A stretch of 64,000 nucleotides of DNA, from contig NZ_JAGPXE010000004.1 in the NCBI RefSeq assembly GCF_018070075.1, positions 372,001-436,000 of the forward strand, given 5' to 3'. Shown in pieces: positions 20,605 through 29,223 of the stretch. Below the pieces are notes generated by a model that was not told the DNA's origin, ran no database searches, and saw nothing but the letters and a program-made list of their open reading frames with translations. Both the position numbers and the translations under genes were made by a program. This DNA is from Saccharopolyspora endophytica (GTDB lineage Bacteria; Actinomycetota; Actinomycetes; Mycobacteriales; Pseudonocardiaceae). Each line of letters opens with the position of its first letter. The first letter of the stretch is position 1.

Positions 20605-21870
20605 ATGTTCAGTTCCCGGCGCAAGGCAGCACTGGTGGCCGCGGCCGCCGGTCTGGTCCTGCTGGCACCGGTTCAGGCTGGCCTGGCCGCAGAACCGACC
20701 GGTGCGTCCGCACAGGACCGTGCGATCTACACGGTCCCCAACACCGACAGCGCATCCCGCACGGAGATCAACCGCAGCGGCGCGGAGGTCCTGGGCGTCA
20801 CCAAGGACCGGGTCGCCAGCGTGGAGGCGACGGCGGCGGAGGCCGAGCAGCTGCGCGCTCGCGGCTTCCAGCTGACCGAGCAGACGAAGGTCGCCGACGC
20901 GCTGCAGCGCCGCAACGGCGTGCAGCCGAAGGCTCCGGGCGATTTCCCGCCCGGCGACGAGGCGTACCACAACTACGACGAGATGGTCGCCGAGCTCGAC
21001 AAGACCGTGGCCGACCACCCGGACATCGCGGCGAAGGTCAGCGCGGGCAAGTCGTTCGAGGGCCGCGACATCCCGGTGCTCAAGGTCAGCGACAACGTGG
21101 CGACCGACGAGGACGAGCCGGAGGTCCTCTTCGACTGCAACCAGCACGCCCGTGAGCACCTGACCACGGAGATGTGCCTGCACGTCGCCCAGCGGTTCAC
21201 CGACAACTACGCGGACCCGGCCGTGAAGGACTCGGTCGACAACCGGGAGATCTGGATCATCCCGTCGGTCAACCCGGACGGTTCGTCGTTCGACGTGGAG
21301 TCGGGCGAGTACCAGGGATGGCGCAAGAACCGCCAGGACCAGGGCACCGACACCAACCGCAACTGGGGCCACAAGTGGGGCTGCTGCGGTGGTTCCAGCG
21401 ATGACCCGGCCGACGAGACCTACCGGGGCACCGCGGCGTGGTCCGCGCCGGAGACGGCGGCGATGCGCGACTTCATCGACTCGCGCGTGGTGGGCGGCAC
21501 CCAGCAGATCAAGGCCGCGGTGGACTTCCACACCTATTCCGAGCTGGTCCTGTGGCCCTTCGGCCACACCTCGGACGACGTCACCGAGGGCATGACCCAG
21601 CAGGAGTACGACCGGTTCGCCAAGGTCGGCACCGAGATGGCGCAGACTAACGGCTACACGCCGCAGCAGTCCAGCGACCTGTACGTCACCGACGGCGACA
21701 GCCTGGACTGGATGTGGGGCCAGCACAAGATCCTGGCGTTCACCTTCGAGATGTACCCGTCGAGCAGCGGTGGTCTCGACGGCTTCTACCCGCCGGGCGA
21801 CGTGATCGAGCGGGAGACCGCCCGCAACGACGCCGCAGTGGACATCCTGCTGCGCGAGGCGGGCGCCTGA
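20605..21870 (+). CDS. secreted zinc carboxypeptidase (M14)
   Basis: Exported metallocarboxypeptidase that trims C-terminal residues from peptides. 421 residues. The signal peptide MFSSRRKAALVAAAAGLVLLAPVQAGLAA is followed by a propeptide of about 90 residues, then the catalytic domain. Zn ligands are in DCNQHAREHLTTE and AVDFHTYSE; the substrate residues NRNWGHKWG and the catalytic Glu region FTFEMYPSS match M14A/B enzymes of Streptomyces. ATG start with GGAG 6 nt upstream; a strong terminator follows. Confidence 0.95.
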   Translation: MFSSRRKAALVAAAAGLVLLAPVQAGLAAEPTGASAQDRAIYTVPNTDSASRTEINRSGAEVLGVTKDRVASVEATAAEAEQLRARGFQLTEQTKVADALQRRNGVQPKAPGDFPPGDEAYHNYDEMVAELDKTVADHPDIAAKVSAGKSFEGRDIPVLKVSDNVATDEDEPEVLFDCNQHAREHLTTEMCLHVAQRFTDNYADPAVKDSVDNREIWIIPSVNPDGSSFDVESGEYQGWRKNRQDQGTDTNRNWGHKWGCCGGSSDDPADETYRGTAAWSAPETAAMRDFIDSRVVGGTQQIKAAVDFHTYSELVLWPFGHTSDDVTEGMTQQEYDRFAKVGTEMAQTNGYTPQQSSDLYVTDGDSLDWMWGQHKILAFTFEMYPSSSGGLDGFYPPGDVIERETARNDAAVDILLREAGA

Positions 21871-21892
21871 CCCGTCCAGGAGGGGATCGGGA

Positions 21893-21920
21893 GGGCCCGG
21901 GGTGTGCGCACCCCGGGCCC
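21893..21920 (+). terminator. intrinsic terminator after carboxypeptidase
   Basis: Perfect 12-bp stem GGGCCCGGGGTG / CACCCCGGGCCC with a TGCG loop, followed by TTTCTCTC. It lies 23 nt after the stop. Confidence 0.85.
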
Positions 21921-21942
21921 TTTCTCTCGCGATAATGAGCCC

Positions 21943-22617
21943 ATGAGCACCGCGACGACGATTCATCCGCCCGCGCTGGTGCGCCGGGGTTCGTGGATCT
22001 ACTGCCCGCTGCTCGGCGCGGTGGCGGGGTTCCTGCTGCGGATCGTCGCCGCGTGGGTGGCGGGCCTGCCGTGGGCGCCGTTCCAGGGCGTGTTCGAGCT
22101 GGCGGCTTCCGGGGCGGATCCGTGGGGGATGCTGGTGGCGATCGCCCTGGGCGCGATCATCGGCCTGGGATTCGCGGGGCTGTTCGCTCAGGAGCGGCTG
22201 ACGGTGACGGTCGGGCCTGAGCGGGTGGTGCTCGCGACCGGACGCAACGCGCACGAGATCGCCGCCGCCGAGGTGGACGCGGTGTTCACCGAGCGCGGGC
22301 ACCTGGTGCTGCTGGACGGCACGGGCGCCGAGCTGGCCCGCCGCAAGTCGGGGCTGGACCGGCTGGCGCTGCGCGACGCGTTCCGCGAGCACGGCTACGC
22401 CTGGCGGGATTCCGATCCCTACGCGGGCCGGTACGTGCTCTGGACGGGGGACACCGAACAGCTCTCGCTGCGGGTGAACGCGCTGATGACCGAGCGCGAC
22501 CGAGCGTTGCGCAGGCGCGACCACAAGGAGGCCGCGCTGCTGCGAACCCAACTGGCAGAGCAAGGAATCGTCCTCAGAGACGGCCACCGCAAGCAGTACT
22601 GGCGCCACACCGACTGA
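21943..22617 (+). CDS. YqeB-like membrane protein
   Basis: 224 residues. Two membrane helices (about residues 20-40 and 62-82) are followed by a soluble domain with VDAVFTERGHLVLLDGTGAELAR, HGYAWRDSDPYAGRYVLWT and a C-terminal coiled region ERDRALRRRDHKEAALLRTQL. The pattern matches actinobacterial proteins annotated YqeB, of unknown function. ATG start shortly after the carboxypeptidase terminator. Convergent with a small minus-strand gene; repeat R3 lies between them. Confidence 0.68.
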   Translation: MSTATTIHPPALVRRGSWIYCPLLGAVAGFLLRIVAAWVAGLPWAPFQGVFELAASGADPWGMLVAIALGAIIGLGFAGLFAQERLTVTVGPERVVLATGRNAHEIAAAEVDAVFTERGHLVLLDGTGAELARRKSGLDRLALRDAFREHGYAWRDSDPYAGRYVLWTGDTEQLSLRVNALMTERDRALRRRDHKEAALLRTQLAEQGIVLRDGHRKQYWRHTD

Positions 22618-22658
22618 GAAGCACCCAAAAACCAGGTAAGTCAGGCAAGACGCCAGAC

Positions 22659-22830
22659 CACGTCAGGCAAGCGACGAAGTCGCTTTCTCAGTACCCCACC
22701 CAAGCAACCGGCACCGCCGCGGGTTCTCAGACGTTCTCCGGGGAGGACAGCCGTAGCGCCGTGTAGTGGACATACATCAGTCTCGGATCCCGGAGCCAGA
22801 GGACGTCTGAGGTTCCGCTACCCGCACCGC
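22659..22830. repeat. structured repeat family A, copy R3
   Basis: Perfect small hairpin AGCGAC-GAA-GTCGCT at 22670-22684. Long stem: 5' arm CTCAGACGTTCTCCGG near 22725-22740 and 3' arm CCAGAGGACGTCTGAG near 22796-22811 (15 of 16 positions pair, counting G-U). Inner sequence GACAGCCGTAGCGCCGTGTA is shared with R2. It lies between convergent genes, about 260 nt beyond the 3' end of the tnpB remnant. Confidence 0.82.
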
Positions 22831-22863
22831 CCAGCAACAAGACCACTGAGAAGTTCGAAGAAA

Positions 22864-23022
22864 TCAGGAAAGCATCAGCACGATCGAGCCGATGACGATG
22901 CCTGCTACCACTACAGCCGCGGCCACGATCATGAGCATGCGCATCTGGGGGCGGTCGTCGGCGACCTCGTTCTGCGCGCGCTCCCGCCACTGGACGAACG
23001 TGGTGCCTTCTTGCTCGCTCAC
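22864..23022 (-). CDS. small single-span membrane protein
   Basis: 52 residues: VSEQEGTTFVQWRERAQNEV, then a polar linker and one C-terminal helix of about 24 hydrophobic residues ending at the stop (tail-anchored look). GTG start with AGGAG 7 nt upstream supports translation. No family recognised. It lies between repeat R3 and the right end of the tnpB remnant. Confidence 0.6.
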   Translation of the reverse strand: MSEQEGTTFVQWRERAQNEVADDRPQMRMLMIVAAAVVVAGIVIGSIVLMLS

Positions 23023-23089
23023 TTCAGCTCCTGAGAGTCGTTCGTACATCTTCGAAGCGGCTCCCCGAGTACCGCACTGCGCCACAATC

Positions 23090-23788
23090 TCATATCAACT
23101 CGGAAACTTGAATCCTCCCCCGCGTGATGCTGGGGGATTTCTGACTCAGGCTGCCCGGCCACGCAGGGCGTGAGCCGGGTCTTCTGCCGTCTGCATCAAC
23201 CGGGTCGAAACCAGCCCGGTGCACCATGACGAGCGCGGAGTTCTTGTCCCTCGGGGACACGTGCCCGCATGCGGTGCAGGTATACGTGCGTTCTGAAAGC
23301 GGCAAGCGATGTTTGGCTCTCGCATGGCACTTACCGCGGTCCATCGTCGTGTTCTTCGGGTCCACCAGCCGCAAGTCACGGCAGTGCTTACGGGCCTGCT
23401 CGATCAATGCCTCTTTGGTCGCGCCGATCGCGGCATCAGCGGCCTTGCGGGCCATGGTGGTCCTGGTGAGGAACTTCGGCTTGAAGTCCTCCACCGCGAT
23501 GCCGTCGTGGCCGGTCACGACCTTCTTCGCCCACTTGCGCGCCGTGTCCTGACGCTGACGTGCCACCTTCTTGCACTTCTTGGCCGCCAGGCGTTGAGCC
23601 TTCCGGTAACCATTGGTCTGCTTCTTGCTCTTCGGGTGATGTCGTCGCGCCATCTGGCGCTGGTAGTGCGCAAGCCCCTTCAGAGCTTTCTCGCCGTACT
23701 GGGCGCGAAGTCGATGCTCAGCGGTTTTCGACACACGCAGGCGATACAGGTACCGGACCTTTCCGGCTGCCACCTGTGGTGTCGTCAT
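23090..23788 (-). pseudogene. tnpB: decayed TnpB (IS200/IS605 family RNA-guided nuclease)
   Basis: 232 residues against a usual 370-400. The N-terminal MTTPQVAAGKVRYLYRLRVS is followed almost directly by the central/C-terminal part ARQRQDTARKWAKKVV and the RuvC-II glutamate IAVEDFKPKFL. The segment carrying RuvC-I Asp is deleted. In the zinc ribbon the second pair YTCTACGHVSPRDKNSA is intact, but the first CxxC has become GKCHARAKH. No transposase tnpA is adjacent. It should be nuclease-dead. A TldR-like RNA-guided repressor is conceivable, but the size of the deletion argues for decay. Confidence 0.85.
23107..23136 (-). mobile_element. right-end hairpin of the IS605-type element
   Basis: Arms CCCCC and GGGGG (23117-23136), followed on the minus strand by AGGATTCAAG. 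This hairpin-plus-TTCAA layout is typical of the right end of IS200/IS605 elements and of the 3' end of the TnpB guide RNA scaffold. The predicted guide would be the adjacent flank at lower coordinates (below 23107). Confidence 0.6.
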
Positions 23789-23805
23789 GGTGTTGACGTA
23801 CCACC

Positions 23806-23973
23806 ATGATCCGCTTGACCTTGCGTGTTCCCGAAGACCTCCATCATCAACTCGCCGAAGCCGCCACGGCAGAGGGGCGCTCGCTCAACGCACACCTTCT
23901 GTACCTACTCGCCGCCGCGAACGCCGCGCCCGGCGAAGAGGTCTACCGCTGGGCACGCGAAGCGCGAAACTGA
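23806..23973 (+). CDS. ribbon-helix-helix (Arc/HicB-type) small DNA-binding protein
   Basis: 55 residues: a beta strand IRLTLRVPEDLHHQLAE, helices through EGRSLNAHLLYLLAAAN, then a short acidic/basic tail. This is the ribbon-helix-helix fold of Arc, CopG and HicB antitoxins. No toxin gene is next to it. Its ATG is only 17 nt from the divergent tnpB ATG, and the two start codons lie in a perfect inverted repeat (CATGGTG 23786-23792, CACCATG 23802-23808), a plausible shared operator. It is probably an accessory gene of the IS605-type element. Confidence 0.7.
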   Translation: MIRLTLRVPEDLHHQLAEAATAEGRSLNAHLLYLLAAANAAPGEEVYRWAREARN

Positions 23974-23988
23974 CGCGTTCCCCCACCA

Positions 23989-24648
23989 TCAAGCACGCGG
24001 TACCCGCAGCACTACGTCGGAAACGTGAACCACGCGGTGCGCCCAGCGGTCGAGGAGGGCCTCGTCGTGGCTGATGGCGAGGACTCCGGTGCCGTTCTCG
24101 CGTGTTCGGCGGTCGACGACGCGCACGAGGGCGGCGGTGGTGGAGGCGTCGAGCATGGCGGTCATCTCGTCGCACACCAGGTAGCGGGGGTGCGGGGCGA
24201 GGGCGCGGGCCAGGCAGGCGCGTTGCAGCTGGCCGTCGCTGACCTCGTGCGGGCGGCGGGTGAGCAGTTCGGCGGTGATCCCGACTTCGTCGGCCAGTTC
24301 GGCGATGTCGTCGGCTTCCCCGCGCGCGAGCAGCGGTTCGGCGATGATGTCCCGGAGCGTGAAGCGCGGGTCGACGGCGGGCCTCGGGTGCTGGAAGACG
24401 ATTCCGATCGCCTTTCGCGTTTCCGGGGGTGTGCGGTGCCGAAAGCCGCTGATGTCGCCGCCATCGAGGGACACCCGTCCGGACCAAGGCCGGTGCAGCA
24501 GCGCCAGAACGCGCCCCAGCGTCGACTTGCCCGAACCGCTGGGACCGGCGAGACCGAGCACTTCACCCGCGGAGACGTCGATGCTCGCGCCGTCGAGGAC
24601 CGGTTCGCCGCGCCGGTAGCCGACGACGACGTCGCTGGCGCTCAGCAC
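23989..24648 (-). CDS. peptide/nickel-type ABC transporter ATPase (second)
   Basis: 219 residues, short for a DppF/NikE ATPase because the C-terminal oligopeptide-binding extension is missing. Walker A GPSGSGKSTL, Q-loop IVFQHPRP, a variant signature VSDGQLQRACLARAL (LSGGQ is usual) and Walker B LVCDEMTAMLD are visible. GTG start overlaps the upstream ATPase stop by 7 nt. It is the last gene of the five-gene importer operon. The transported substrate cannot be read from sequence. Confidence 0.88.
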   Translation of the reverse strand: MLSASDVVVGYRRGEPVLDGASIDVSAGEVLGLAGPSGSGKSTLGRVLALLHRPWSGRVSLDGGDISGFRHRTPPETRKAIGIVFQHPRPAVDPRFTLRDIIAEPLLARGEADDIAELADEVGITAELLTRRPHEVSDGQLQRACLARALAPHPRYLVCDEMTAMLDASTTAALVRVVDRRTRENGTGVLAISHDEALLDRWAHRVVHVSDVVLRVPRA

Positions 24649-25607
24649 GGCGCGTGAGCGGCGATCCACCGCTCGCCCCGGGCGAGAAGTTTCGGATCTC
24701 CCGTGCAGGGCGCGAATCCGGGCTGGTCCGGACGGCGTTGGCAGTACACGCAGCCCCACTCCCCTTCGATGCGGTCGAGTTCGGTCAGCGACGGCGGGTG
24801 GCCGGGGACCGGTTCGAACCCGCCCTCCGGCAGGGCTGCCAGCAGACCGGCGGTGTACGGGTGCCAGGGATCGCCCAGCACCTCGTCGGCGGGCCCGGCT
24901 TCGACGATGCGGCTGGCGTACATCACGGCCACGTCGGTGGCCACCCTGCGGGCGGCGGCGAGGTCGTGGGTGATCAGCAGGACCGCGCGACCGTCGGTGG
25001 CGGCGTCGGCGAGCAGGTCGACGGTGCGGTGCACCAGGGGCCGGTCCAGGCCGGTGGTCGGTTCGTCGGCGAGGATGATCCGCGGGTCCCCCGCCAGCGC
25101 CAGCGCGAGCGCGACGCGTTGCGCCATGCCACCGGACAGCTCGTGCGGGTAGCGGTCCAGATCGGCCGGGTCGAGCCCGACTCGGCGCGCGAGGTCGTCG
25201 GCACCGCTGGGGCCGCGCAGGGCGTCGACGGTCTCGACGAGCTGCGCGCGGGCCGTGCGCACCGGGGTCAGGTGGGTGCTCGCCGACTGCGGTACGAGCC
25301 CGATGCGACGACCGCGAATCCGCCCTGCCAGCACCGGTTCCGGCGCCGAGAGCAGGTCGGTTCCGTCGTCGAGCAGCGCCTGGCCGCGGGTTTCGGCGTT
25401 GCCGGGCAGCAGACCCAGCAGCGCGGACGCGAGAACGGACTTGCCACAACCGGATTCGCCGACCAGAGCCAGCACGCGTCCGGGACGCAGCCGCAGCGCG
25501 GCGTCGCTGACGGCGCGCACCAGCACACCGCGCGGCAGCCGGAAGCGGACCGAGAGCTGTTGCAGCGTCAGGAGGTCCGTCGTCTCGGGTGCTTCGACAT
25601 CGGTCAC
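24642..25607 (-). CDS. peptide/nickel-type ABC transporter ATPase (first)
   Basis: 321 residues. Walker A GESGCGKSVLASALL, signature ELSGGMAQRVALALALA, Walker B IILADEPTTGLD, and the DppD/OppD-type C-terminal cysteine region CVYCQRRPDQPGFAPC. GTG start overlaps the permease stop (GTGA). It forms the ATPase pair with the downstream gene and energises uptake through the two permeases. Confidence 0.92.
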   Translation of the reverse strand: MTDVEAPETTDLLTLQQLSVRFRLPRGVLVRAVSDAALRLRPGRVLALVGESGCGKSVLASALLGLLPGNAETRGQALLDDGTDLLSAPEPVLAGRIRGRRIGLVPQSASTHLTPVRTARAQLVETVDALRGPSGADDLARRVGLDPADLDRYPHELSGGMAQRVALALALAGDPRIILADEPTTGLDRPLVHRTVDLLADAATDGRAVLLITHDLAAARRVATDVAVMYASRIVEAGPADEVLGDPWHPYTAGLLAALPEGGFEPVPGHPPSLTELDRIEGEWGCVYCQRRPDQPGFAPCTGDPKLLARGERWIAAHAPC

Positions 25608-26470
25608 AGCGACAGCTCCGATCGTCGTCGCGGCACGATCCGGTCGCGCCACGTCGCGGCCAGCCCGGACACCGCCAGCGTCGTGGCCACCAGCAGGCCC
25701 GACGGGAACAGCACGATCCACCAGGCGCCGAGCAGCACGGCGTCGCGACCGTCGCCGAGGATGTTGCCGATGCTGGCCAGGTGCGGCGGCAGTCCCAGCC
25801 CGAGGAAGCTCAGCGCGGTCTCGTGCCACACGGCGTGCGGCACGAGCAGCACCGCCGACAGCGCGGCCTGCGGCACGATCGCCGGCAGCAGGTGCCTGCG
25901 CAGCACGCGCGTGCGCGACGAACCACCGGCGATGGCGGCCTCGACGTGCGGGCGTTGCCGCAGCGACAGGACTTCGGAGCGCACGACGCGCGCGACCGTC
26001 GTCCAGTGCGTCAGGGCGATCGAGCAGATCACCGCGACCAGGCTCCCCCGGTACAGCGCGACGATGACCACGCCGAGCAGCAGGTGCGGCACCGAGTTGA
26101 CGGTGTCGACGAGCCGCATCAGCAGCCGGTCGGCCCAGCCGCCGAGGCCTCCGGCCACCACGCCCACCAGCGAACCGAGCACTGTGGACACCAGGGCGCT
26201 GAACGCGGCGACCAGCAACGACACCCGCAGTCCCGCCATCGACTGCACGAACAGGTCGCGGCCGTTGGAGTCGGTGCCGAAGGGGTGCGCGAGACCGGGC
26301 GCGAGGCGGATCTCGTCGTAGCTCACGGCCTGACCGCCCAGCAGCATCGGCACGAACACCGCGCCGAGCACCAGCAGCACCAGGGCCGCCAGCGACGCGC
26401 GCAGGCGGGTGTGCGGGCGCGCACGGGAGATCCCCGCGCGGCCGGCCGGTTTCCAGGTCAGCTCAGCCAT
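25604..26470 (-). CDS. peptide/nickel-type ABC permease (DppC/NikC-like)
   Basis: 288 residues with an N-terminal helix (about 26-46) and five more spans. The family motif LAPGLAHPFGTDSNGRDLF precedes the core, and the EAA loop AAIAGGSSRTRVLRRHLLP contacts the ATPases. It overlaps the upstream permease by 8 nt and the downstream ATPase by 4 nt. Confidence 0.92.
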   Translation of the reverse strand: MAELTWKPAGRAGISRARPHTRLRASLAALVLLVLGAVFVPMLLGGQAVSYDEIRLAPGLAHPFGTDSNGRDLFVQSMAGLRVSLLVAAFSALVSTVLGSLVGVVAGGLGGWADRLLMRLVDTVNSVPHLLLGVVIVALYRGSLVAVICSIALTHWTTVARVVRSEVLSLRQRPHVEAAIAGGSSRTRVLRRHLLPAIVPQAALSAVLLVPHAVWHETALSFLGLGLPPHLASIGNILGDGRDAVLLGAWWIVLFPSGLLVATTLAVSGLAATWRDRIVPRRRSELSL

Positions 26471-27437
26471 CCGCGGCCACCCTCGGGTCGAGCAGGATCG
26501 CGGCGACGTCGGCCAGCAGCGAGCCCAGCAGCACCGCCGCCGTGGCCACCAGGGTCACCATCGCCAGCAGCGGGTAGTCCACGGCCGTGGCGGCGGTGAC
26601 CACCGCACCCGCCAGGCCCGGCCAGGAGAAGACCTCCTCCACCAGCACCGTTCCGGTGACCAGCTCCGGGATGCGGGCGCCGATGAGCGTCACGAACGGC
26701 AGCAGCGCGGTGGGCAGGGCGTGGCGCAGCACCACGACCCGCTCGGCCAGGCCGCGCGCGCGAGCTCCGGTGACGTGGTCCTCGGCCAGCGAGCCCAGCA
26801 TCGACTGCCGGACGTGCAGCACGAGCCACGGGGTCTGGGACACGCCGAGCACGAGCGCGGGCAGCGCGAGGTGTTCGGCGACCTGCGCGAAGGAGACGTC
26901 CTCCCCGGCATCGGTCAGGCCCGCCACCGGCAGCCAGCCCAGGCCGAGCGAGAACACCGCGATGGACAGCAGCGCGAGCACGAACGGCGGGACGCCCTCC
27001 AGCGCGTGCCCGACGGCGGTGATCAGCCGGTCCACGACGCCGCCCTGCCGCCACGCGGCGATCGTGCCGCCGACCAGTGCGAACAGCACCGCCAGGACGA
27101 GTCCGGTGGCCGCGAGCAGCGCGGTCCAGGGCAGCCGTTCGGCGACGACCTGAGCGACGGGCTGGCGCAGCGACCGGGAGATCCCGAGGTCACCGGTGAG
27201 CACACCGCCGAACCACTGCCAGAACTGCTCCAGCACGGGCCGGTCGAGGCCGAGCTCGGCGCGCACCCGGGCCACGTCGGCGGCCGAGGCGGTGAACAGC
27301 CGCACCCCGAAGTACTGATCGATCGGGTCGAACGGCGAGGCCGAGGCCAGCAGGAACACGCCGAGCGCGACGATCACCAGCACCGGGACGGCGAACGCCA
27401 GGCGCCGCAGCACCAAGCGCGAGATCGCCCGGGTCAT
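26463..27437 (-). CDS. peptide/nickel-type ABC permease (DppB/NikB-like)
   Basis: 324 residues, six spans: an N-terminal helix (RLAFAVPVLVIVALGVFLLAS), then the BPD_transp_1 core with the EAA-like loop ARGLAERVVVLRHALPTALLP and the conserved GARIPELVTGTVLVEEVFSWPGLA. I chose the ATG at 27437, which overlaps the binding-protein stop (ATGA); an upstream extension would run inside that gene. Confidence 0.92.
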   Translation of the reverse strand: MTRAISRLVLRRLAFAVPVLVIVALGVFLLASASPFDPIDQYFGVRLFTASAADVARVRAELGLDRPVLEQFWQWFGGVLTGDLGISRSLRQPVAQVVAERLPWTALLAATGLVLAVLFALVGGTIAAWRQGGVVDRLITAVGHALEGVPPFVLALLSIAVFSLGLGWLPVAGLTDAGEDVSFAQVAEHLALPALVLGVSQTPWLVLHVRQSMLGSLAEDHVTGARARGLAERVVVLRHALPTALLPFVTLIGARIPELVTGTVLVEEVFSWPGLAGAVVTAATAVDYPLLAMVTLVATAAVLLGSLLADVAAILLDPRVAADG

Positions 27438-29017
27438 GCGCTGGGCTTCCAGGTCTCGACGTTCCACCACGGACCCCAGGTGGTGCCGTGGGTGTGCGGC
27501 TCGACGGGCGGCTGGTAGCCGGTGAAACCGCCGTCGCGCAGCACGTAGCTGTGGTCGATGAACGCCAGGTAGACCAGGCCGGGGTCGGCGACGTAGGCGC
27601 GCTGGGCCTGCCGGTAGAGCTCGGCGCGCTTGGCCGGGTCCAGCTCGCGGCGGGCGGAGTCGAGGGCGGCGTCCACCTCGGCGTTGCGGTATTGGCCGGG
27701 GTTGTTGTAGGTGCCGGTGCCGATCGCCTGGGAGCTCAGGCTGGAGTAGACCTGCGGGTCCGGGTCCATCGGGTTGCCGCCGCCGAGCACGATGCCGTCG
27801 GTGGCCAGCCTCCCGGCGACCGCGGAGCGGTCCACCCCGGCGAGCTCGACCTCGATGCCGACCTTGCGGGCGTCGGAGGCGAAACCAGTTGCCAGGTCGC
27901 GGCGGAGGCTGTCGTCGGCGAAGTACATCACGGTGAACTTCGCGCGGGTCCCGTTGCGCTCGCGGATGCCGTCGGCGCCGACTCGCCAGCCCGCGTCGTC
28001 GAGGATCCGGCCCGCCTGCTGCGGGTCGTGGGCGAAGGTCGCCGCGGGCTCGTGGTGAGCGCCCATCGACGGCGGGATCGGGGCGTAGGCGGGCTTTCCG
28101 CGCCCGCCGAGCAGCGCCTTGATCATGCCGTCGCGGTCCACGGCGAGGTTCAGCGCGGTGCGCACGGCGCGGTCACCGGCGACGGGGTGGGTGTTGGGCA
28201 GCGCGATGCTGCGGTAGTCGGCGGTCTCGTGGTGCACGACGCGGAACCCGTCGCGCGCGGCACCTTCGGCGAGCACCGGGGGCAGCACGGTGCCGTCGAA
28301 CTCGCCCGCGGCTAACCGCTGCGCGCGCGTGTTGTCGTCCTTGGCGAACACGACGGTGATGTCGTGCACGGCCGGTGCGCCGCCCCAGTAGTCGGGGTTG
28401 GCGGCCCAGGTCATCTGGTCGCCCTGGCGCCATTCGACGAGCCGGTACGGGCCGGTGCCGACGGGACGGGTGTTGAGCGGCGAGTTCTCCTGCGAGGCGG
28501 GGGTTGTCAGCGCTTCGTTCGGGACGATGCCCAGGACCATCTTGGAAGGCCAGGCGGAGTAGGGGAATTTCAGGTCGAAGCGCACGGTGTGCGGGTCGAC
28601 GGCCTGGACTCCGGCGAGCATGTCGTAGTCGGAGGAGACCGTGGAGGCGTAGGCGGGGTCGATGGCCGCGCGGTAGGTGGTGGCGACGTCCTCGGCGTCG
28701 AACGGCGTTCCGTCGTGGAACTTCACGCCGTCGCGGAGCTTCACGGTCCAGCTGGTGGCGTCGGCGTTGGCCTGCGGCTGCTCCACCGCCAGGGCGGGCC
28801 GGAGCTGCGCGCGACCGTCGAAGGCGAGCAGCCCGTCGTAGAACTTCGCCGCTCCCTCGGCTCCGTACCCGAGCAGCGGGTTCAAGCTCTCCGGCTCGTA
28901 CCCGTCGGCGAGCAGCATCGCGCCGGACCCCCCGGGTTGCGAAGGCGCAGCGCACCCGGCGGCCACGACCCCCACGACGACCGATAACCCCACGACCAGA
29001 CTCCGACGTTTCAGCAC
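27434..29017 (-). CDS. extracellular solute-binding lipoprotein (family 5)
   Basis: 527 residues. Lipoprotein signal MLKRRSLVVGLSVVVGVVAAGC with a lipobox VAAGC. SBP_bac_5 features: LLADGYEPESLNPLLGY, WTVKLRDGVKFHDGTPFDAEDV and FDLKFPYSAWPS. Family 5 proteins bind oligopeptides, nickel complexes, opines or siderophore-like ligands; this one cannot be narrowed down. GTG start. First gene of the importer operon; family C repeat C2 lies upstream. Confidence 0.92.
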   Translation of the reverse strand: MLKRRSLVVGLSVVVGVVAAGCAAPSQPGGSGAMLLADGYEPESLNPLLGYGAEGAAKFYDGLLAFDGRAQLRPALAVEQPQANADATSWTVKLRDGVKFHDGTPFDAEDVATTYRAAIDPAYASTVSSDYDMLAGVQAVDPHTVRFDLKFPYSAWPSKMVLGIVPNEALTTPASQENSPLNTRPVGTGPYRLVEWRQGDQMTWAANPDYWGGAPAVHDITVVFAKDDNTRAQRLAAGEFDGTVLPPVLAEGAARDGFRVVHHETADYRSIALPNTHPVAGDRAVRTALNLAVDRDGMIKALLGGRGKPAYAPIPPSMGAHHEPAATFAHDPQQAGRILDDAGWRVGADGIRERNGTRAKFTVMYFADDSLRRDLATGFASDARKVGIEVELAGVDRSAVAGRLATDGIVLGGGNPMDPDPQVYSSLSSQAIGTGTYNNPGQYRNAEVDAALDSARRELDPAKRAELYRQAQRAYVADPGLVYLAFIDHSYVLRDGGFTGYQPPVEPHTHGTTWGPWWNVETWKPSA

Positions 29018-29111
29018 TCAGGCACCATAAGGGCTATTGCAACACATTCTCAATAACCTGAGATCTTCCTCGCCACCTCCCCCAACACGCCCGACCGCAG
29101 GTGGGGAACCG

Positions 29112-29175
29112 GATTACGGCGGTATTCAGAACCCGGATTACTCCCGTAATCGGGGAACGGAATACCGGAGTAATC
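29112..29175. repeat. 24-bp-pitch palindrome array, family C, copy C2 (3 units)
   Basis: 16-bp palindromic units at 29112-29127, 29136-29151 and 29160-29175, exactly 24 bp apart, with 8-bp spacers AGAACCCG and GGGGAACG. They match the unit form of copy C1 (12196-12343). The array lies between the binding-protein gene and the DUF2848 gene, both on the minus strand. Confidence 0.8.
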
Positions 29176-29223
29176 CGTCCCCCGAGCCGGGAACGCTCCG
29201 GAGGCGACCGGTCCCCGCGGTCG

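Noticed and set aside
23806..23973. Ribbon-helix-helix ORF as the antitoxin of a toxin-antitoxin pair.
   Set aside because: No toxin-sized ORF follows; the next gene is the convergent ABC ATPase. The neighbour is a tnpB remnant, which fits an element accessory gene better.
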